In this document: in pieces, positions 14,506-14,570 of the stretch | How positions within the stretch are numbered: position 1 is the stretch's first letter | Layout of the letters: each line of letters starts with the position of its first letter | Notes under the pieces: generated by a model | Databases searched by the model: none | What the model was told of the DNA's origin: nothing | The model's input: only the letters and a program-made list of their open reading frames with translations | Made by a program: the position numbers and the translations under genes | From: an uncultured Eubacteriales bacterium | Lineage (GTDB): Bacteria; Bacillota; Clostridia; Oscillospirales; Acutalibacteraceae | Length of the DNA: 14,570 nucleotides | Direction: 5' to 3' | NCBI GenBank assembly: GCA_900540235.1 | Contig: UQEY01000044.1 | Span: 1-14,570, forward strand

Positions 14506-14524
14506 CCCCCGGTTAAACCGGGGG
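14506..14524 (-). terminator. G+C-rich hairpin, terminator-like in the minus direction
   Basis: CCCCCGGT (14506-14513) and ACCGGGGG (14517-14524) form a perfect 8-base stem with a 3-base loop. On the minus strand it is followed by TTTATTTCTTT; on the plus strand A-rich DNA follows. It therefore fits termination of a leftward transcript from outside the window. A second small AAAGC/GCTTT hairpin with a T-run on the minus strand lies at 14551-14563. Confidence 0.5.
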
Positions 14525-14570
14525 AATAAAAACGCTTTAGTAAAAATAAAAAAGCCGAGCTTTAAGCAAG

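Overview
The window looks like chromosomal DNA of a low-G+C, anaerobic Clostridia-type Firmicute. A gut Ruminococcaceae/Oscillospiraceae-like organism is my best guess. The reasons are the A/T-rich intergenic DNA, near-consensus TTGACA/TATAAT promoters with TGn extensions, AAGGAG-type ribosome sites, a YtrA-type GntR regulator with its ABC genes, and a CooC-like/acetyl-CoA-synthase-like gene pair. There are no rRNA or tRNA genes, CRISPR arrays, intact insertion sequences or phage genes. The genus assignment is inference.

Layout. (1) 84-1100 is tsaD, the tRNA t6A synthesis enzyme. (2) 1334-3115 is a GTP-type PEP carboxykinase with its own palindrome-rich promoter and a strong terminator. (3) 3174-3534 is a non-coding stretch with several hairpins and a lysine-rich reading-frame fragment on the minus strand, possibly a decayed mobile element. 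(4) 3612-5077 is a two-gene unit: a CooC-like nickel-insertion ATPase with the C-x-C motif, then a small protein resembling only the middle region of acetyl-CoA synthase and ending in a three-cysteine motif. (5) A bidirectional terminator at 5081-5117 separates it from the convergent minus-strand pair at 5127-6948: a phospho-sugar mutase followed by a 31-residue membrane microprotein whose ribosome site overlaps the mutase stop codon. (6) The mutase and the rightward yifB operon diverge from promoters that share one -35 element. (7) 7049-10416 is an operon of YifB/ComM-type AAA ATPase, membrane-anchored GH3 (NagZ-like) protein and LUD-domain protein. (8) 10541-14278 is a regulated operon: promoter with perfect operator palindrome, YtrA-type GntR repressor, ABC ATPase, and a 801-residue permease with a very large extracytoplasmic domain. 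(9) The right edge holds a strong terminator and further hairpins.

How the genes work together. The PEP carboxykinase (oxaloacetate/PEP node) and the phospho-sugar mutase (hexose phosphates) are central metabolism. tsaD is translation fidelity. The GntR-ABC operon is probably a self-regulated stress or antimicrobial-response transporter. The best candidate for an under-described system is the CooC-like/ACS-middle-domain pair: it has maturation-factor features but no CO dehydrogenase or complete acetyl-CoA synthase beside it. Other points of note are the shared -35 divergent promoter, the microprotein, the Asp-to-Asn change in the GH3 acid/base dyad, and the operator-like palindromes around the PEP carboxykinase promoter.
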